The notes beneath the pieces are model-generated. The model was not told the DNA's origin. It did not search any database and saw only the letters and a list, made by a program, of their open reading frames with translations. A stretch of 8,207 nt of DNA, taken from contig DMZT01000492.1 in the NCBI GenBank assembly GCA_003484865.1, positions 1-8,207 on the forward strand, given 5' to 3'. The first letter of the stretch is position 1, and each line of letters opens with the position of its first letter. Shown in pieces: positions 1 through 8,000 of the stretch. The stretch comes from Stenotrophomonas sp. Its GTDB lineage: Bacteria > Pseudomonadota > Gammaproteobacteria > Xanthomonadales > Xanthomonadaceae. A program made the position numbers and the translations under genes.

Positions 1-1145
1 TGATCGGGATGACGCTGTCCGGGCGCTGGAGCGACCAGCAGGGCCCGGCGCGCCCGCTGTGGCTGGGCCTGGCGTGCTTCATCGCCGGCCTGCTGGTCGC
101 CGGCTTTGCCCAGCACATGCCGGTGCTGGTGCTTGGGCGCCTGATGCAGGGGCTGGGGGCCGGCGCGATTTCCGTGGCGCTGTATGTGCTGGTCGGGCGC
201 TCGTTCCCCGAGCCGATGCGGCCACGCGTGTTCGCCGCCTTCTCCGCCGGCTGGGTGGTGCCTTCGCTGATCGGCCCCAGCATCAGCGGCCTGATCGTGC
301 AGCACCTGGGCTGGCGCTGGGTGTTTCTGATCGTGCCGCTGCTGACGATTCCGGCGGCGTTGCTGCTGCGCCCCGCCCTGCGCCAGATCGGCGTGGTGGC
401 CGCGGGCAGCACCGGCCGCAACGTCGTGCCCTGGGCCGTGGGTGCCTCCCTCGGCGCGCTCATGCTGTATATCGGCGGCCAGCAGCAGGGATGGCTCGCG
501 CCAGCGCTGCTGGCACCGGCCCTGGCCGTGCTGGCACTGTGCAGTTGGAAGCTCCTGCCTACCGGCACGTTGACCCTGCGCCGCGGCCTGCCCAGCGTGA
601 TCGCGCTGCGTGGGATCGCGGCGTCCGCGTTTTTCGGTTGCGAAGCCTTCCTGCCCTTGCTGCTGCAGCGCGAGCGCGGCTTGACCCCGCTGTTGGCGGG
701 CGTGGCACTGAGCCTGGGCGCGTTGGGTTGGTTTGCCGGCTCGTGGCTGCAGGGCCACCAGCAGCGCGGCTGGTCACGCCGGCAGTTGCTGCAGTCCGGC
801 GCGCTGTTGATGTGCGTGGGCATCCTGGCCACGTCGCTGGCGATCCAGCCGGGCATGCCGCTGTGGTCGGCGATGGTGGGCTGGGTGCTGACCGGGCTGG
901 GCATGGGACTGATCTATCCCAGCCTGTCGGTGCTCACGTTGTCGCTGTCAGCGCCGGCCCACCAGGGCGCCAACACCTCCGCCCTGCAGCTCAGCGAAGC
1001 CCTGGGCGTGGCGACCACGCTGGCCGTGTCCGGCTCGTTGTTCGCGCTGTTCCTGGAGGGCCGGGAAGCCCTGGGCTACCTGCTGACCTTCGCGATCATG
1101 CTGGTGCTGGCGATGCTCAGCGTGGCGGTGGCGCGGCGGATCTGA
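1..1145 (+). CDS. MFS drug/metabolite exporter, 5' end cut by window edge
   Basis: Inner-membrane secondary transporter of the major facilitator superfamily, probably a proton-driven exporter. The reading frame is already open at base 3 and the first ATG (base 9) lies inside a motif-A-like loop (GRWSDQQGPAR), which in this family joins TM2 and TM3. TM1, TM2 and the true start therefore lie upstream of the window. Counting from that ATG, a motif-B-like RLMQGLGAG sits at residues 44-52 and a motif-C-like glycine/proline stretch (GWVVPSLIGPSISG) at about 81-94, the latter typical of drug:H+ antiporters. I count about twelve hydrophobic segments after motif A, so the whole protein could have the 14-TM DHA2 (EmrB/QacA-like) layout, although it would be short for that group. 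A 12-TM reading cannot be excluded. The substrate cannot be read from sequence. The gene ends at a TGA and converges on the lipoprotein gene, with 25 bp between them. Confidence 0.88.
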   Translation, partial: IGMTLSGRWSDQQGPARPLWLGLACFIAGLLVAGFAQHMPVLVLGRLMQGLGAGAISVALYVLVGRSFPEPMRPRVFAAFSAGWVVPSLIGPSISGLIVQHLGWRWVFLIVPLLTIPAALLLRPALRQIGVVAAGSTGRNVVPWAVGASLGALMLYIGGQQQGWLAPALLAPALAVLALCSWKLLPTGTLTLRRGLPSVIALRGIAASAFFGCEAFLPLLLQRERGLTPLLAGVALSLGALGWFAGSWLQGHQQRGWSRRQLLQSGALLMCVGILATSLAIQPGMPLWSAMVGWVLTGLGMGLIYPSLSVLTLSLSAPAHQGANTSALQLSEALGVATTLAVSGSLFALFLEGREALGYLLTFAIMLVLAMLSVAVARRI

Positions 1146-1160
1146 GCGCGGTGGCGTGGC

Positions 1161-1184
1161 GCGCGCATCCTCACGGATGCGTGT
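1161..1184. terminator. GC-rich hairpin between convergent genes
   Basis: GCGCGCATCC and GGATGCGTGT flank a four-base loop. This gives a 10-bp stem in + strand RNA (eight Watson-Crick and two G-U pairs), and a perfect 7-bp core (CGCATCC/GGATGCG) in either direction. It lies 15 bp after the MFS stop and its right arm overlaps the last codons of the lipoprotein gene. No clear T tract follows on either side, so intrinsic termination is only plausible. The position between two convergent 3' ends fits a shared, bidirectional terminator. Confidence 0.4.
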
Positions 1185-3120
1185 CGCCGACCTCTTTCAG
1201 GTCCTCACGCAGGATGCGGCGGATCTCCAGCACGGCCTGCGGGGTCTCCTGCACGCTGTGCCCGGAGATGATCACCTTCTCCGATACCGCCCCCTCCAGA
1301 TGCGCGCTCCAGTACGGCACCAGGCCATCGTCGGACTGCAGCAACGGCACCTCCGGTTTGCGCTGGGCGATGATCGAGTGGTACTTCAGCCCCGGTGTGA
1401 TCGGCAGCGCGCCAGCGGCCTTCACGAACGGATCGCTGGCCTTGAGGTTGTCGATGCTGTTGGGAATCTGCAGCTTGGTGGTGCTGTTGGCCGATTCGGA
1501 TTCCTGCAGGGTCAGGAACACATCCTCGAACTTGCCCAGGATGGTGATCGGCAACCGCACCAGCCGGCCGATCAGGCGCCCCAGCCGGTTGCCCGCGATG
1601 TCCGTGCCTTTGTGCGGCGCGGCGATGAAAATCACCCGCTCCACGTTCGGCTCGGCGGTGAAGTGCAGCAGCGGGCCGAGCTTGGCCTCGACGCGCTTCA
1701 GGCGCTCGCCCTTCAGATCGTAGTTGGCCAGCAGATCGTTCCACAGAACATCGCCGGAGGAGGTCACCAGCAGGCGTGCAAGCACGCCGCCCATGCTGTG
1801 GCCGATGAACACCATGTCCTTGGCGGCCGGCGTGCTGCCGGTCGGATCGAAGTGCTTGAGCGTATTGTTGAAGGCCTGGTTGATCTCGTAGCGGTTCAGC
1901 GCGATCGGGGCGTTGGTCGGGTAGTACACCTGCCAGACCTGGAAATGCCGGCGCAGCTCGGGATCGCCCATGATCTCGTTGGCCACGTTGACCCAGGCTT
2001 CCGGGCTGCTGCCCAGGCCATGCAGCATGAAGATGATGCGGCGATTCGGGTCCCACGGCTGCATCAGGTACATGTGCGGCGCGCCGATGCCTTCGCTCAG
2101 GCCGAACAGCGTGCGCAGCGACTGCGTGGCAAAGCCGGACTGGGCCAGCCACAAGCCGTAGGCTGCGGTGAAGTTGCCCGCCAGCGGAACCTTCTCACCG
2201 TGCAGGTCCACGCTCTCGGTGGACTCGGGCGAGTACACATCAAACAGCACCTGGGTGGTATCGAGCACCTGCTGCAGATTGTCGCCCTTGAAGCGCAGCA
2301 GGGCGGTGGCGTTGATCGCGGACATCTCGCTGTACTGCGGAATCTCCGCCTTCCCGCCGTCGGCCGGTGCGACCAGCTTGGGTGGGTCCATGATCACCAC
2401 CAGCTCGGCGCCGAAGCCATCGCGGCGATAGGTGCTGCGCAGCCCGGCAAAACTCACCGCCGAGGCGGACACCATCCGGGTCGGGATGCTCTGCATGCGC
2501 AGCTCATCGAAATCAGAGGTCAGCGTCCAGCGCTCCCCGGCCACGGCAGCGTTGTAATCCTCGCCTTCCAGCGCGCTCTCGCGGCTGCGCTTGAACACCA
2601 CCGACGCGGTCTGCTCGGCGGCGTAGTTGTAGTAATCGCGTACCTGCGTCTGGCGATCCTCGAAGGCGCGGTCTGAAGGCGTGCGCCCGCTGAAGAACAG
2701 GTACGCATACGCATACCGCGCCGCTTCCAGCCACGCATCCAGGGCGGCGTCGGACATCGGCGTCTTTTCGCGGTCCTTGGGCTTGGGGGTCAGCGCCAAC
2801 GCGGTCTTCACCCACAGCTCGGACTGCGCTGAAAGGCGCTGTTCCTCGGGCAGGACATCGGTCTCTTCCAGCGTCTTCTGGCAGCTGGCCACGTCCTTTT
2901 CGCACTGCGCCACGTCCATCCCGATCACGCTCAGCGTTTCCTGCGAGGCAGCGCTGAGCTTGCCCGAGGTCAGCACGTCGCCGCGCTTGTTGGCGAGGTA
3001 GTCGGTCGGGGCCACCTGCTTCATGGTGACCATCGCACAGCCACTGGACAGCAGCAGCGAGAGCACCACGGCCAGCATCGGCAAGACGCGGTGCGGCAAC
3101 AGCTTCAATGCGGAACTCAT
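1171..3120 (-). CDS. Outer-envelope lipoprotein with C-terminal alpha/beta-hydrolase (lipase/esterase-like) domain
   Basis: Predicted lipoprotein of 649 residues. Basic residues and a hydrophobic stretch (about 11-25) lead to a lipobox ending LSSGC, with the lipidated cysteine at 28. The residue after it is Ala, not Asp, so by the E. coli Lol rule it should go to the outer membrane. Residues about 29-350 form a long region I cannot assign to a family. Residues about 355-640 look like an alpha/beta hydrolase: oxyanion-type HGLG at 367-370, nucleophile elbow GHSMGG with Ser442, a strand followed by APHKGTD near 501-507, a candidate acid at Asp597/Asp598 (SDDGLVPYWS), and a candidate catalytic His621 (SGHS). 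It resembles PGAP1-like and lipase-type hydrolases that act on acyl esters; the substrate is unknown. The start codon overlaps the stop of the upstream DUF4105 gene in an ATGA, which implies translational coupling. All catalytic elements are present, so the enzyme is probably active. Confidence 0.9.
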   Translation of the reverse strand: MSSALKLLPHRVLPMLAVVLSLLLSSGCAMVTMKQVAPTDYLANKRGDVLTSGKLSAASQETLSVIGMDVAQCEKDVASCQKTLEETDVLPEEQRLSAQSELWVKTALALTPKPKDREKTPMSDAALDAWLEAARYAYAYLFFSGRTPSDRAFEDRQTQVRDYYNYAAEQTASVVFKRSRESALEGEDYNAAVAGERWTLTSDFDELRMQSIPTRMVSASAVSFAGLRSTYRRDGFGAELVVIMDPPKLVAPADGGKAEIPQYSEMSAINATALLRFKGDNLQQVLDTTQVLFDVYSPESTESVDLHGEKVPLAGNFTAAYGLWLAQSGFATQSLRTLFGLSEGIGAPHMYLMQPWDPNRRIIFMLHGLGSSPEAWVNVANEIMGDPELRRHFQVWQVYYPTNAPIALNRYEINQAFNNTLKHFDPTGSTPAAKDMVFIGHSMGGVLARLLVTSSGDVLWNDLLANYDLKGERLKRVEAKLGPLLHFTAEPNVERVIFIAAPHKGTDIAGNRLGRLIGRLVRLPITILGKFEDVFLTLQESESANSTTKLQIPNSIDNLKASDPFVKAAGALPITPGLKYHSIIAQRKPEVPLLQSDDGLVPYWSAHLEGAVSEKVIISGHSVQETPQAVLEIRRILREDLKEVGDTHP

Positions 3121-4130
3121 GGAACGCTTCCCTGCCCTGTCCCCGGGACGTCCCGGCGGATCACCTGTGAAAAATCATCGTTTGCATTGCTCGCCCGCGC
3201 ACGGTCGGTAATCCGCCCGCGTGCCTTCAGCGTCTCGAACGGTACCCCCGGCGTGAGCACCCCCAGATCGCGCGCGTATTCGGCGAAGTAGCCCGAGGCC
3301 AGCAGCCGGTAGTCCATCGGCAGGCCCGGCGCGATCTGCTTGGCCAGTTCGTACACGATGGTCGTGCAGTTGCTGGTCAGCGTGTTGTAGAACGCCGGCG
3401 CGGCATCGAGCTTGCGGGCCTCGCCGAGGTAGGACACGAACAGCGCCTTGAGCTGCTCCTGGGTCATGCCGTGCAGGCGGTACAGATAGACATCTTCGCC
3501 CCGCGCATTGGTGCGCGTGCGCACGATGTCGGTTTCCTCCGAAGCGACCAGGGTCATCTCGAACTTGCGGAAGAACCCGCCCAGCGCGGAGAACGACTCG
3601 CCGCGCTCCTTGCGGATCTCCAGCGAGAACACCAGGTAGCGACCGTCGTCGAAGCCGAAGGAAATCAGCGTATGCGCGATCGCCGGGCCCATCCAGTAGG
3701 ACATGATCAGATCGGCCGAGCGCAGCTGGTCCAGGTTGTACTCGCGGCGTACCCAGCGCGCGTCGTAGTCGGTCTCGCTGCGCCAGGTGAAATCACGCAC
3801 GTTGTCGAGCACCACACGCGGGCCATCCACCTCGACCACCTTCAGCCGCTGGGCGACATCATCGGCCCAGACGCGATCCTGACGTGGGGTGAGCAGCAGC
3901 CACCAGACGCCCGAGAGCACCAGCGCCACGCCGTACAGCACGCCCGGCCAGCGCCCGGCGCGCGCACGCGCCACCCCGATCGCACCGGTGACGGCAAATA
4001 GCGCCCACAGGCCGACCAGCACATACCGCACCCAGCCCGGACCCGGCAGCTGGTAGGCCAGCAAACCGGTGATCCACAGCGCCGCCAGCAGCATCAGCAA
4101 CGCCAGCCCCCATCGTCCTGCCTTCTTCAC
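3117..4130 (-). CDS. Membrane-anchored DUF4105 / Lnb-type domain protein (candidate thiol acyltransferase or peptidase fold)
   Basis: A 337-residue protein with three likely N-terminal membrane helices (about 7-26, 33-53, 62-80) and then a soluble, probably periplasmic domain matching DUF4105, now called the Lnb N-terminal periplasmic domain. Family hallmarks visible: a VRDFTWRSETDYD-type segment near 111-123, SYWMGPAIAH ending in His153, SFGFDDG at 157-163, EIRKERGE starting at Glu171, FFRKFE near 186-191, and FYNTLTSNCTT with Cys255. The order His, then Asn-Cys resembles circularly permuted papain-like (NlpC/P60-type) enzymes, with His153 and Cys255 the likely catalytic pair. Members in Bacteroides (Lnb) have been linked to lipoprotein N-acylation; whether this homologue acts likewise is inference. 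The start is GTG: an in-frame TAG lies six codons upstream, so the only alternative is Met13, which would cut into the first helix. Shine-Dalgarno support is weak (CGGA about 7 bases upstream). It is the first gene of a two-gene operon with the lipoprotein lipase. Confidence 0.85.
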   Translation of the reverse strand: MKKAGRWGLALLMLLAALWITGLLAYQLPGPGWVRYVLVGLWALFAVTGAIGVARARAGRWPGVLYGVALVLSGVWWLLLTPRQDRVWADDVAQRLKVVEVDGPRVVLDNVRDFTWRSETDYDARWVRREYNLDQLRSADLIMSYWMGPAIAHTLISFGFDDGRYLVFSLEIRKERGESFSALGGFFRKFEMTLVASEETDIVRTRTNARGEDVYLYRLHGMTQEQLKALFVSYLGEARKLDAAPAFYNTLTSNCTTIVYELAKQIAPGLPMDYRLLASGYFAEYARDLGVLTPGVPFETLKARGRITDRARASNANDDFSQVIRRDVPGTGQGSVP

Positions 4131-4303
4131 GCATCGATCCGTCGTCTATCCGGGGCGCTAGTTAGCCATAACCCCTGTGTGCGCTGCATGTCGAGCCTGT
4201 TCAGCTTCGGGCCGGCGTTCACCCCGGACCCGGCACCACATGGCGTCGCCTGCCCACCCGATCGCATACTTGGCCACCAACGGCTACCCGGGAAGCGCCC
4301 CTC
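4131..4303. promoter_or_regulatory. Divergent intergenic region between the DUF4105 and GFA genes
   Basis: A 173-bp non-coding stretch separating two divergently transcribed genes; it should hold both promoters. On the minus side there is a reasonable sigma-70-like pair (listed separately). On the plus side the best -10-like hexamer is CATACT at 4265-4270 (four of six consensus bases), about 33 bp before the GFA start, but no convincing -35 lies at the right distance. A possible GFA ribosome site, GGAAG at 4291-4295, sits 8 bases before the ATG. I see no clear operator palindrome or riboswitch. Confidence 0.45.
4165..4194 (-). promoter_or_regulatory. Candidate sigma-70 promoter for the DUF4105-lipoprotein operon
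   Basis: Read on the minus strand, TCGACA (4194-4189, five of six -35 consensus bases) is followed after 18 bp by TATGGC (4170-4165, three of six -10 bases). Transcription would begin near 4158, leaving a leader of about 28 bases before the GTG start at 4130. The -10 is weak, so this is a candidate only. Confidence 0.35.
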
Positions 4304-4714
4304 ATGCAGGGATTGACCACCATCGGCGGCGTGCCGATCCAGCGCCACCATCTGCTGCGCTGCCACTGCGGCGCCGTCGTCCTGCGCCTGCACCTGCCCG
4401 ACGGCGTGGTCGCGCCCCGGCGTTGCGACTGCTCCATGTGCCGCCGCCGCGGCGCGATCGTGGCCTCGGTGAAACTGGCGGATCTGGAGATCGTGCAGGG
4501 CCATGACGAACTGCGGCTGTATCAGTTCAACACGCACGTCGCCCGCCACCACTTCTGCGGCGTGTGCGGCATCTACACGCACCATCAGCGACGTTCTTCA
4601 CCGGAGGAATATGGCTACAACGTCGGCTGCCTGGACGGTGTCAATCCGTTCGATATCGGCGAGGTGCCGGTGAATGACGGGGTCAACCACCCCGCCGATG
4701 CCAACCGCGCTTAG
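4304..4714 (+). CDS. GFA family (CENP-V/Mss4-like fold) zinc-binding protein
   Basis: A 136-residue protein of the GFA family, named for glutathione-dependent formaldehyde-activating enzyme. The zinc-ligand pattern is complete: CHC at Cys20/Cys22, CDCSMC at Cys41/Cys43/Cys46, and FCGVC at Cys85/Cys88, followed by GIYTHH. A further cysteine sits in NVGCLDG (Cys109), where family members commonly have NVRCLDG. The length is normal for a single-domain member. Family proteins bind Zn through these cysteines and are presumed to act on glutathione adducts or other small thiol conjugates in the cytoplasm, but the formaldehyde-glutathione activity that gave the family its name is disputed and the real substrate is usually unknown. 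No formaldehyde dehydrogenase or S-formylglutathione hydrolase gene lies nearby, so context does not support a formaldehyde role. The chosen ATG has GGAAG 8 bases upstream; the roughly 15 residues before the first Cys pair are slightly longer than usual. Confidence 0.9.
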   Translation: MQGLTTIGGVPIQRHHLLRCHCGAVVLRLHLPDGVVAPRRCDCSMCRRRGAIVASVKLADLEIVQGHDELRLYQFNTHVARHHFCGVCGIYTHHQRRSSPEEYGYNVGCLDGVNPFDIGEVPVNDGVNHPADANRA

Positions 4715-4929
4715 CGACGGCCCGGGCCGATCTTCTGCCACGGGGCCATGCCCTTGCGCCCATGCAGCAGCGGGCGCTTGAGCGGCAGCCGGCGCGGCAT
4801 CGGGATGCCCACCCCGGGCGCGGCGGTATCGTCCTGGCGCAGTGACTCGGCACGCTGGCCGACCAGCAGGGCCGCCACTTCTTCCAACCCGTTTCGCATG
4901 GTCCGAGCGACCGTCTGCAGGGGATTCAT
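4711..4929 (-). CDS. Small basic protein of unknown function
   Basis: A 72-residue ORF that I do not recognise. Signs that it is real: a good Shine-Dalgarno GGAG 8 bases before the ATG (minus-strand TTGGAGACACGCC), GC-rich third codon positions, and an ORF that fills the gap between GFA and the RND gene. The N-terminal part (about 1-32) could form an amphipathic helix (TVARTMRNGLEEVAALLVG). A short linker follows, then a proline- and arginine/lysine-rich tail (about 45-72, nine Arg/Lys in the last 27 residues) ending in GPGRR. There is no signal peptide, membrane helix or cysteine. The TAA stop overlaps the GFA stop by four bases (TTAG on the + strand). It lies 112 bp downstream of the RND permease on the same strand and could be read through from it, but a TTGACC -35-like hexamer at 5006-5001 allows its own promoter. 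The basic tail suggests nucleic-acid or membrane contact, which is only a guess. Confidence 0.6.
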   Translation of the reverse strand: MNPLQTVARTMRNGLEEVAALLVGQRAESLRQDDTAAPGVGIPMPRRLPLKRPLLHGRKGMAPWQKIGPGRR

Positions 4930-5025
4930 GGCGTGTCTCCAAGCGGTGTGGGGACGATCTACGCTAATGGCGCACCGGCATTGAAACCGTGAACGGAATG
5001 GGTCAACAAGATGAAATCAGGGGTC

Positions 5026-5040
5026 CGGAGGGCATCTCCG
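5026..5040 (-). terminator. Weak hairpin just after the RND permease stop
   Basis: On the minus strand CGGAG and CTCCG flank a five-base loop, starting two bases after the RND stop codon. The stem is only 5 bp and the following sequence (GACCCCTGATTTC) has no run of T, so it may be a weak terminator or an mRNA 3'-end structure, or have no function. The remaining 4930-5041 gap shows only the small gene's ribosome site and a possible -35. Confidence 0.25.
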
Positions 5041-5041
5041 T

Positions 5042-8000
5042 TCAGTGTTTTGCCACCGGATCGGGGCGGGCCTTGCCCAGGCGCCGCACCAGCACGAAGA
5101 ACAGTGGCACCAGCAGGATCGCCAGCAGCGTGCCGGAGAGCATGCCGCCGATCACGCTGACACCGATCTCGCGCCGGCTCACCGCGCCAGCGCCGGTCGC
5201 CAGGGCCAGCGGGATCACGCCAGCCACGAAGGCCAGCGAGGTCATCACGATCGGCCGCAGGCGCAGGCGCGCGCCCTTCAGTGCCGCCTCCACCGCCGAG
5301 CTGCCCGCGCGGTACTCAGCCTCGGCGAACTCCACGATCAGGATCGCGTTCTTGGCCGATAGACCGATCGTGGTCAGCAGCCCCACCTGGAAGTAGATGT
5401 CGTTGACGAAGCCCGCCGCGGTGGTGGCGATCACCGTGCCGATCACGCCCAGCGGGATCACCAGCATCACCGCCACGGGCACCGTCCAGCTCTCATAGAG
5501 CGCGGCCAGGCACAGGAAGATGAAGGCGATGGAGGCCGCGTACAGCCACAGCGTCTGGTTGCTGGACAGCTGCTCCTGGTAGGACAACCCACTCCACTGC
5601 AGCGCAAAGCCGGGCTGCTCGGCCACCAGCGTCTGCATGGTCTGCATCGCTTCGCCCGAGCTGCGCCCTTCGGCGGCACTGCCCTGGATCTGCATCGCCG
5701 GCAGACCATTGAAGCGCTGCTGCAGCTGCGGCCCGCGTGACCAGTGGCTGCTGGCGAAACTGGCGAACGAGGCCATCTGCCCGTTGCTGCCGCGCACATA
5801 CCACTGGCCGATGTCGTCGGGCACGCTGCGGTAGGGCTGGTCGCCCTGCACGTACACGCGCTTGACCCGGCCGCGGTCGAGGAAGTCGTTGACGTAGGTG
5901 CCGCCCCACGCCGAGGAGAGCGTTGAATTGATGTCGGCCTGGGCCAGGCCCAGCGCACTGGCCTGCGCCTGATCGATGTCCAGATGCAGCTCGGCCTTGT
6001 CGCCGAGGCCATTCAACCGCACCGAGGTGAGCCGGTCGTCATCGCTGGCAGCCTGCACCACCTTTGCCTGGGCGGCCTGCAGCGCCGGCCGGCCGGCGGC
6101 GCTGTTGTCCTGCAGCCACAATTCGAACCCGCTGGACTGTCCCAACCCGCGCACCGCCGGCGGCGCCAGCACGTTGACCTTCGCATCGGGCAGGTTGCGG
6201 AAATGCGCGTTGGCGCGGGCGATGATCGCCCCGGCGCTGTGCCTGGCATCGCGTTCGGACCACGGCTTGAGCGCCATGAACCCCTGCCCCGCGTTCTGCC
6301 CGGTGCCGGCGTTGTTGCGGCCGACCACCACGAACACCACGTCCAGGCTGTCCTTCTCGTGCTCCATGAAATAGCGACTGATCTGCTCGCCCAACGCCTC
6401 GGTGCGCGCCATCGGCGTGCCTTCCGGGGTGGAGAACTGGAACGTCACCTGGCCCTGATCCTCCACCGGCAGGAAGCCGGTCGGCATCCGTGCATACAAC
6501 GCGACCACCCCCACCACCAGCAGCACGTAGAAGACCATCCAGCGACGCGGGTGCGCCACGATGCCGCCCAGCTTGCCGCGGTAGCCGTTCTGGCTGCGCT
6601 CCACGCCGCGGTTGAACCAGGCGAAGAAGCGGCCCGGTGGCGTCTGCGCGCTCGATGGCTTGAGCAGGGTCGCGCACAGCGCCGGGGTGAGCGTCAGCGC
6701 GACCAGTGCCGACAGCGCCATGGCCGAGGCGATCGTGATCGAGAACTGCCGATAGATGATGCCGGTGGAGCCGCCGAACAAGGCCATCGGCAGGAACACC
6801 GCGCCGAGCACCACGGTGATGCCGACCAGCGCACCGGTGATCTCGCCCATCGATTTCTCGGTCGCCTCGCGCGGCGGCAGGTGCTCCTCATGGATGATGC
6901 GTTCGACGTTCTCCACCACCACGATCGCATCATCCACCAACAAGCCGATCGCCAGCACCATCGCGAACAGGGTGAGCGTGTTGATGGTGAAGCCGGCCAC
7001 CGCCAGCACGCCGAACGTGCCCAGCAACACCACCGGCACGGTGATCGCCGGGATCAAGGTGGCGCGCAGGTTCTGCAGGAACAGGAACATCACCACCACG
7101 ACCAGCACGATCGCCTCGATCAGGGTGTGGATGACCCCCTCGATGGAGACCCGCACGAACGGCGTGCTGTCGCGTGGGTAGGCCACTTCCAGCCCGGGCG
7201 GGAAGCTCGGGCGCAACCGCTCGATCTCGGCGCGCACCGCATCGGCGGTCTCCAGCGCGTTGGCACCGGAGGCCAGCGTCACCGAGAAGCCTGCTGCGGG
7301 ATAGCCGTTGAGGAAGCTGCTGGTCTGGTAGTTTTCCGCGCCTATTTCCACCCGTGCCACATCGCTCAGGTGCACGGCCGCGCCACTGGGCAGGGTGCGC
7401 AGGATGATCGCGCGGAACTGCTCGGCGGTCTGCAGCCGCGACTGCGCGGTGACGGTGGCGTTGAGCGCCTGCGCCGGCCCGGTTGGCAACGCACCCAGCT
7501 CACCGGCGGTGACCTGGGTGTTCTGCGCCTGGATCGCGGTGCGCACATCCGAGGGCATCAGGTCGAACGCGCGCAGCTTGTGCGGGTCCAGCCAGATGCG
7601 CATCGCATAGGGCGAACCGAACACGTTGATTTCGCCCACGCCGGGAATGCGGCTGATCGGGTCCTGCACATTGCTGACCAGGAAATCGGAGACGTCCACC
7701 CGTTCCATGCGCCGGTGGGTGTCATACAGCGACACCACCATCAGCGAATCACCCTGCGATTTGGCCACGGTGACGCCCTGCTGCTGTACTTCCTGCGGCA
7801 GCCGGTTGATCGCCTGGTTGACGCTGTTCTGCACCTGCACCTGGGCAATGTCCGGGTTGGCGCGCTGGTCGAAGGTGACCGTGATTCGCGCCTGGCCCGA
7901 AGACGAACTGGTGGAGGAGAAATACAGCAGGTGGTCGATGCCCTTGATCTGCTGCTCGATCACCTGGGTGACGCTGTCCTCCACTGTCTGCGCCGAGGCA

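Noticed and set aside
59..1723. 554-codon + strand frame overlapping the MFS gene and running into the lipoprotein gene
   Set aside because: It is an Ala/Arg/Gly-rich out-of-frame shadow that spans two real genes on opposite strands and has no motif.
1156..2676. 506-codon open frame on the + strand opposite the lipoprotein gene
   Set aside because: It lies antisense to a gene with a clear signal peptide and catalytic motifs. Its His/Gln/Arg-rich translation has no recognisable domain. Long antisense frames are expected in GC-rich DNA.
4127..4585. 152-codon minus-strand frame across the GFA gene and the intergenic region
   Set aside because: It is antisense to most of a confidently identified GFA gene, would occupy the divergent promoter region, and has no recognisable motif.
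4598..4942. 114-codon minus-strand frame overlapping the 72-residue ORF and the GFA 3' end
   Set aside because: The alternative frame at 4711-4929 has the better ribosome site and much less overlap with the GFA gene. The longer frame reads as low-complexity Arg/Ala/Gly.
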